Shown in pieces: positions 63,006 through 64,000 of a DNA stretch of 64,000 bases. Origin of the DNA: Coenobita brevimanus. Lineage: Eukaryota > Arthropoda > Malacostraca > Decapoda > Coenobitidae. The stretch's first letter is position 1. Each line of letters begins with the position of its first letter. A program made the position numbers and the translations under genes. Below the pieces are notes generated by a model that saw only the letters and a program-made list of their open reading frames with translations, did not search any database and was not told where the DNA came from. The DNA is taken from NCBI GenBank assembly GCA_032717465.1, contig JAVRFU010003718.1, positions 124,001 through 188,000 on the forward strand, read 5' to 3'.

Positions 63006-63677
63006 CATTTCCACCTTTTGCTGCATCTGTTTAATTCCCCTCCTCTCCTCCCCCTTCCCCGCCTTTCCACCCCATTCCATCTTTTTCCTTCTCTTCTTTC
63101 ATCTTTATTTCCACCTTTTGCTCAGTTTATACCATCCTCTCCTTTCCATCCTTCCTTTCCACCTCCTGCTCCAGCCGTCGTGTTCTTCCTCCTCCACTTA
63201 TTTCTCCTTATGTATTCTTCTTTTTCTTTCCTTCCTGTATCTTACTTTACCTGACATTCCTTCTCTTTTTCATCTCTTTCCACCTTTTACTCCATTTAAT
63301 CCGTCGCCTCCTTCCCTTCTTCCTTTTCACTCCTGCTCCGACTTTCCATCTTCTCAGTTTGCCTTGCACCCATACTCCATCTCTTCTTCTATCCTCTCTT
63401 CCTCCTCCCTTTCCACATCTTTCTCCGTCTGTTATGATCCTCTTTCTTTCTCTGTCCTCCCTATCCATCTTTTGCTCTGTATTTATCATAGTCTTCTCGT
63501 CTCTCTCTTTCCTTCCATTCCCCCTCATCATCTCTTTCATCCTCCTCATCTTTCTCATCCCTTTTCATCTCAGGAGTATTTCTCCTTTTCTTCTTCGCTT
63601 CCCTCCCCAGATGTCTGCATCAGTTCTCCCTCTACCACCTCTCCTCTTATTTCTTTCTACTTTTTTTTTTTTTTTTC
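63006..63677 (+). repeat. Polypyrimidine minisatellite, last unit
   Basis: Same tract as 12531-13215. One unbroken 253-residue plus-strand frame (62938-63699) runs through it but is pure composition effect (Ser/Phe/Pro/Leu). Confidence 0.8.
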
Positions 63678-64000
63678 AGATTACCGGTTGCATACTTAAG
63701 CTGATAGGGCCAAGCTGTGTGCAAGCCCACAATTTCTGCCAGTCATCCCTGCAACAATTGTGAGTATTATAGTCTGTTTGTTTTCAGTTGATGAAACCGA
63801 GCCACACTAACAGCTTGAGTCGTATTTGCATGATATTCGATGAGCCAATAGTTGCGAGGTAGGAATGGATCCCTTTGCTTACTAATGAAATCGACCCTCC
63901 AGTGCGATTACACTTGGACATCAGCTAAACTTAAAGGGCTTGGGGATCTTTGTCAGGTTAGAATAAACGTACTGTAGCTGTGGTTAGCCTGCATGCCGCG

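Larger units (their letters stand above)
55556..64000 (+). repeat. 14 kb tandem unit, copy after the satellite
   Basis: Starts at ATTGTGCATC, equivalent to 5147 in unit 1, and runs colinearly to the right edge (equivalent to about 13537). It re-contains about 1.55 kb already present at 33161-34699. Sub-features match copy 1, and spacers hold no additional gene. The first ~1.3 kb has many single-base insertions and deletions not seen in the other copies. Confidence 0.95.

Noticed and set aside
62938..63699. 253-residue plus-strand ORF
   Set aside because: It lies in the polypyrimidine minisatellite; composition is almost entirely Ser, Phe, Pro, Leu, and it is split by indels in the other copies.

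Overview
This is eukaryotic, repeat-dominated DNA, most likely from an arthropod and plausibly a decapod crustacean. The signs are long (CA)n, (GA)n and (CT)n runs every few hundred bases, degenerate TTAGG-type (arthropod telomere-like) blocks, Jockey-like and Ty3/Gypsy-like retroelement debris, and no convincing intact gene. The organism call is an inference from repeat style, not from a diagnostic gene.

Layout. (1) 1-2736: retroelement debris. There is the 3' part of a non-LTR reverse transcriptase ORF on the plus strand (2-811), then a broken Ty3/Gypsy pol on the minus strand (1534-2612) cut off by a long (CA)n/(CT)n tract. (2) 2737-34699: a head-to-tail tandem array of a ~14.0 kb unit. 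Unit 1 is 2737-16697, unit 2 is 16698-30750, and unit 3 starts at 30751 and breaks off at 34699. Each full unit carries two TTAGG-like G-strand blocks (A at its start, B about 6.7 kb in), a possible coding exon, GAT/GGT trinucleotide repeats, a polypyrimidine minisatellite and many microsatellites. (3) 34700-55455: about 20.8 kb of a tandem satellite with ~262 bp monomers, organised as a 12-monomer higher-order repeat of ~3.13 kb. There is a disordered left block, five complete copies and one truncated copy. (4) 55456-55555: a 100-N assembly gap. (5) 55556-64000: the 14 kb unit again, restarting about 1.55 kb upstream (in unit coordinates) of where it broke off at 34699.

The most interesting observation is that every satellite monomer examined carries, on the minus strand, a stretch of ~53 nt that aligns almost base for base with the D-arm/anticodon-arm/T-arm core of an Asp/Glu-type tRNA. 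It has a good Pol III box A and a near box B, and the acceptor stem has decayed. The satellite therefore looks tRNA-derived (or derived from the head of a tRNA-derived SINE), and different monomer types carry different triplets at the anticodon position. It is probably non-coding structural DNA; whether Pol III transcribes it cannot be told from sequence.

No operon, pathway or functional gene set can be described here. Most open frames in the window are translations of microsatellites, polypyrimidine tracts or satellite monomers.
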